DNA from: Deltaproteobacteria bacterium
GTDB lineage: Bacteria; Desulfobacterota; DSM-4660; Desulfatiglandales; Desulfatiglandaceae
Assembly: GCA_018644785.1 (NCBI GenBank)
Contig: JABGPV010000253.1
Location: forward strand, 1-7,240
Length of the DNA: 7,240 nt
Reading direction: 5' to 3'
In this document: positions 6,163 through 7,240 of the stretch, piece after piece
How the letters are laid out: each line of letters opens with the position of its first letter
How positions within the stretch are numbered: position 1 is the first letter of the stretch
Notes under the pieces: generated by a model
The model's database searches: none
The model's input: the letters and a program-made list of their open reading frames with translations, nothing else
Told to the model about the DNA's origin: nothing
Position numbers and translations under genes: made by a program

Positions 6163-6420
6163 TTGCCCTACATTACCTGTAGACAGAAAAAAACCAGGCA
6201 CAAGGTTGACGTGTCCGTGTGTGAAAGCTGCAAAGGCATGACCTGTCCTGACTACTACAATTATTTGCAGCGTTCCCTGTTCCCCCGCTTGATTCCGGAT
6301 AAAAAGGTCCGACGAAAATTTCAACCGGAACCAAGGCCGGTCGACGATCGGCCAGCTTCAAAACCACCCGAACAAATGTCATGGCTGAAAAATCCGGATG
6401 TTACACCGTTGAGGCCCTAA
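6163..6420 (+). CDS. Small Cys-rich hypothetical protein, possible zinc-binding motif
   Basis: I do not recognise this 85-residue protein. It starts at TTG 6163, with a strong GGGAGG (6147-6152) ten bases upstream; no in-frame ATG precedes the Cys cluster. The N-terminal third carries four cysteines, C6, C20, C23 and C28 (pattern C-x13-C-x2-C-x4-C), within VCESCKGMTCPDYYNY, which could be a zinc ribbon-like or other metal site. The second half is basic and Pro-rich (PEPRPVDDRPASKPPEQ) and looks disordered. There is no signal peptide or membrane segment, so it should be cytoplasmic. It lies 84 bases after pgm on the same strand with no terminator between, so it is probably on the pgm transcript. 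The codon pattern, good ribosome site and ordered Cys spacing argue that it is real. Function is unknown; no link with phosphoglucomutase can be shown. Confidence 0.6.
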   Translation: MPYITCRQKKTRHKVDVSVCESCKGMTCPDYYNYLQRSLFPRLIPDKKVRRKFQPEPRPVDDRPASKPPEQMSWLKNPDVTPLRP

Positions 6421-6483
6421 GGAGGCATCAGGACCGGGTGAAATGAAGGCGTCTTGCATAATGGGCCAGCCATATCCCCATCA

Positions 6484-7023
6484 TCATGGCGGTTGCTTTA
6501 AAAAGAGGGGAAGTCCCGCCACGCTCAGGACCACTTTATCGGCTGCCGCCGCCAGCTTCTGGTTCAGGGACCCTGCCATGTCCCGGTATTGCCTGCCCAG
6601 GGGGTGTTCCGGAACAATGCCGCTCCCCACTTCGTTGCTGACGATAATAACCGATTGATCACTTCGGGCCAGGGCTTCAAGGAGGGCATTCTGGTATACC
6701 GGAACTTTTTCTTCTCCCTTTTTCAACAGAACATTGCTCAGCCAGATGGTCGTGCAGTCGATGAGGATGGCTTCGACCGTGGAATCATCTGATTCCAGGA
6801 TTTTAGCAATTTCGAGCGGTTCTTCCTTTAACTGCCATTTGGGCCCTCGGACCTCCTTGTGCAGTCTCACCCGGTCTGCCATTTCTTCATCCATGACTTC
6901 AGCAGTTGCTAAAAACATATAGGAATCATATTGATTTTCAACGTATTCAAGTGCCCAGGAACTTTTGCCACTCCGAGCACCGCCCAGAACGAGTACGATC
7001 TCTTTTTTATTTGAATGGGTCAT
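6484..7023 (-). CDS. cobU: Adenosylcobinamide kinase / adenosylcobinamide-phosphate guanylyltransferase
   Basis: Bifunctional enzyme of B12 nucleotide-loop assembly: it phosphorylates adenosylcobinamide and then transfers GMP from GTP to give adenosylcobinamide-GDP, the substrate of cobalamin synthase CobS. The 179 residues match the family length (about 180). The P-loop is GGARSGKS at 14-21. ATAEVMDEEMADRVRLHK contains His55, the position of the guanylylated His of Salmonella CobU. DCTTIWLSN (89-97) is the Walker B-like segment. SNEVGSGIVPE (129-139), GRQYRDMAG and LNQKLAAAADKVVL complete the conserved C-terminal half. Start: ATG 7023, which overlaps the stop of the upstream hydrolase gene (TGATG), so translation is probably coupled. 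The TTG one codon earlier is less likely. The local Shine-Dalgarno is weak (GAGTG, 10 bases away), which fits coupling. The symbol cobP is used for the same enzyme in other bacteria. No other cob gene is visible here. Confidence 0.95.
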   Translation of the reverse strand: MTHSNKKEIVLVLGGARSGKSSWALEYVENQYDSYMFLATAEVMDEEMADRVRLHKEVRGPKWQLKEEPLEIAKILESDDSTVEAILIDCTTIWLSNVLLKKGEEKVPVYQNALLEALARSDQSVIIVSNEVGSGIVPEHPLGRQYRDMAGSLNQKLAAAADKVVLSVAGLPLFLKQPP

Positions 7024-7240
7024 CAAAGTATCACTCTACTGCCTTCTCTGGCTGCCTCGATTTTGATATTCGCCCGGTCTTTACCGGCAAGCTCCCGGCA
7101 CTTCTTTTCGATCAGGGCCATGTCCCGGTCCGTTCTGGAGGGTTCGTAGTGAAAAAGCATCAGATGCTTCACCCCGGCTTTCAGGGCCAGTTCCAGGGCA
7201 GTGCTGTAATCCGAATGCCCCCAGCCGCGATAGGTTTCGA
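7023..7240 (-). CDS. Metallo-beta-lactamase-fold hydrolase, C-terminal 71 residues (partial)
   Basis: The minus strand from base 7238 is open for 71 codons to TGA at 7025-7023; the start lies beyond the right edge. The residues YRGWGHSDYSTALELALKAG, followed by a VKHLMLFHYEPSRTD segment, are the C-terminal part of MBL-fold metal-dependent hydrolases of the RNase Z / cyclic-nucleotide phosphodiesterase-like branch. GWGHS follows the bridging-Asp strand, and the His in LFHYEP is the last metal ligand. The rest is a helix (MALIEKKCREL) and the closing strand 'AAREGSRVIL'. The HxHxDH metal motif must lie upstream outside the window, so the substrate cannot be assigned. Its stop overlaps the cobU start, so the two are one transcription unit; whether it takes part in cobalamin metabolism is unknown. 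Confidence 0.85.
   Translation of the reverse strand, partial: ETYRGWGHSDYSTALELALKAGVKHLMLFHYEPSRTDRDMALIEKKCRELAGKDRANIKIEAAREGSRVIL

Noticed and set aside
5953..6324. 123-codon minus-strand open frame over the pgm end and the Cys-rich gene
   Set aside because: It overlaps two better-supported genes and shows no motif, so it is most likely a chance open frame.
6428..6487. 19-codon minus-strand frame (MMMGIWLAHYARRLHFTRS) overlapping the cobU stop with ATGATGATG
   Set aside because: It would be a neat coupled start for a next cob gene, but it ends after 19 codons and no continuation in another frame is recognisable; too short to call as a gene or remnant.
6469..6490. GCCAT-N12-ATGGC inverted repeat between the convergent Cys-rich gene and cobU, considered as a terminator
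   Set aside because: The stem is only five base pairs, the loop is long and no T-tract follows on either strand.

Overview
The window reads as an ordinary chromosomal stretch from a Gram-negative bacterium, most likely a Desulfobacterota member close to Desulfobacterales (sulfate reducers). This rests on the mosaic OmpA/thrombospondin-3 lipoprotein, whose 'ELxKRG' domain I associate with that group, and on the general style of the proteins. It is an inference from protein style, not a database result. Genes are tightly packed, no gap exceeds about 180 bases, and I see no tRNA, rRNA, CRISPR array, insertion sequence or phage gene.

Layout. At the left edge (1-85, +) lies the last 27 codons of a response-regulator receiver domain, probably the end of a response regulator or hybrid histidine kinase. 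Its stop overlaps tail-to-tail the stop of a large minus-strand gene (78-2090) for an outer-membrane lipoprotein with six thrombospondin type 3 (TSP3) calcium-binding repeats and a C-terminal OmpA peptidoglycan-binding domain. Upstream of it on the same strand is a small class I SAM-dependent methyltransferase (2150-2734). A 176-base divergent region then leads to two plus-strand sugar-phosphate genes: a eukaryotic-type hexokinase (2911-4278) and alpha-D-glucose phosphoglucomutase pgm (4456-6078). A short Cys-rich hypothetical protein follows (6163-6420). On the minus strand at the right edge, the C-terminal end of a metallo-beta-lactamase-fold hydrolase (7023-7240) is coupled through a TGATG stop/start overlap to cobU (6484-7023) of cobalamin nucleotide-loop assembly.

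How the genes work together. Hexokinase plus Pgm form a two-step route from glucose to glucose-6-phosphate to glucose-1-phosphate. This would feed glycogen, trehalose or nucleotide-sugar synthesis, or run in reverse to use stored glucan. The OmpA-like lipoprotein would tether the outer membrane to peptidoglycan. CobU makes the GDP-activated cobinamide for B12. The methyltransferase and the Cys-rich protein have no assignable substrate.

Most notable points: the hexokinase belongs to the eukaryotic hexokinase superfamily rather than to the bacterial Glk/ROK types; the lipoprotein carries an internal domain duplication with one copy cut short by TSP3 repeats; and a four-cysteine small protein sits behind pgm. 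I did not find convincing evidence for a wholly new multi-gene system.
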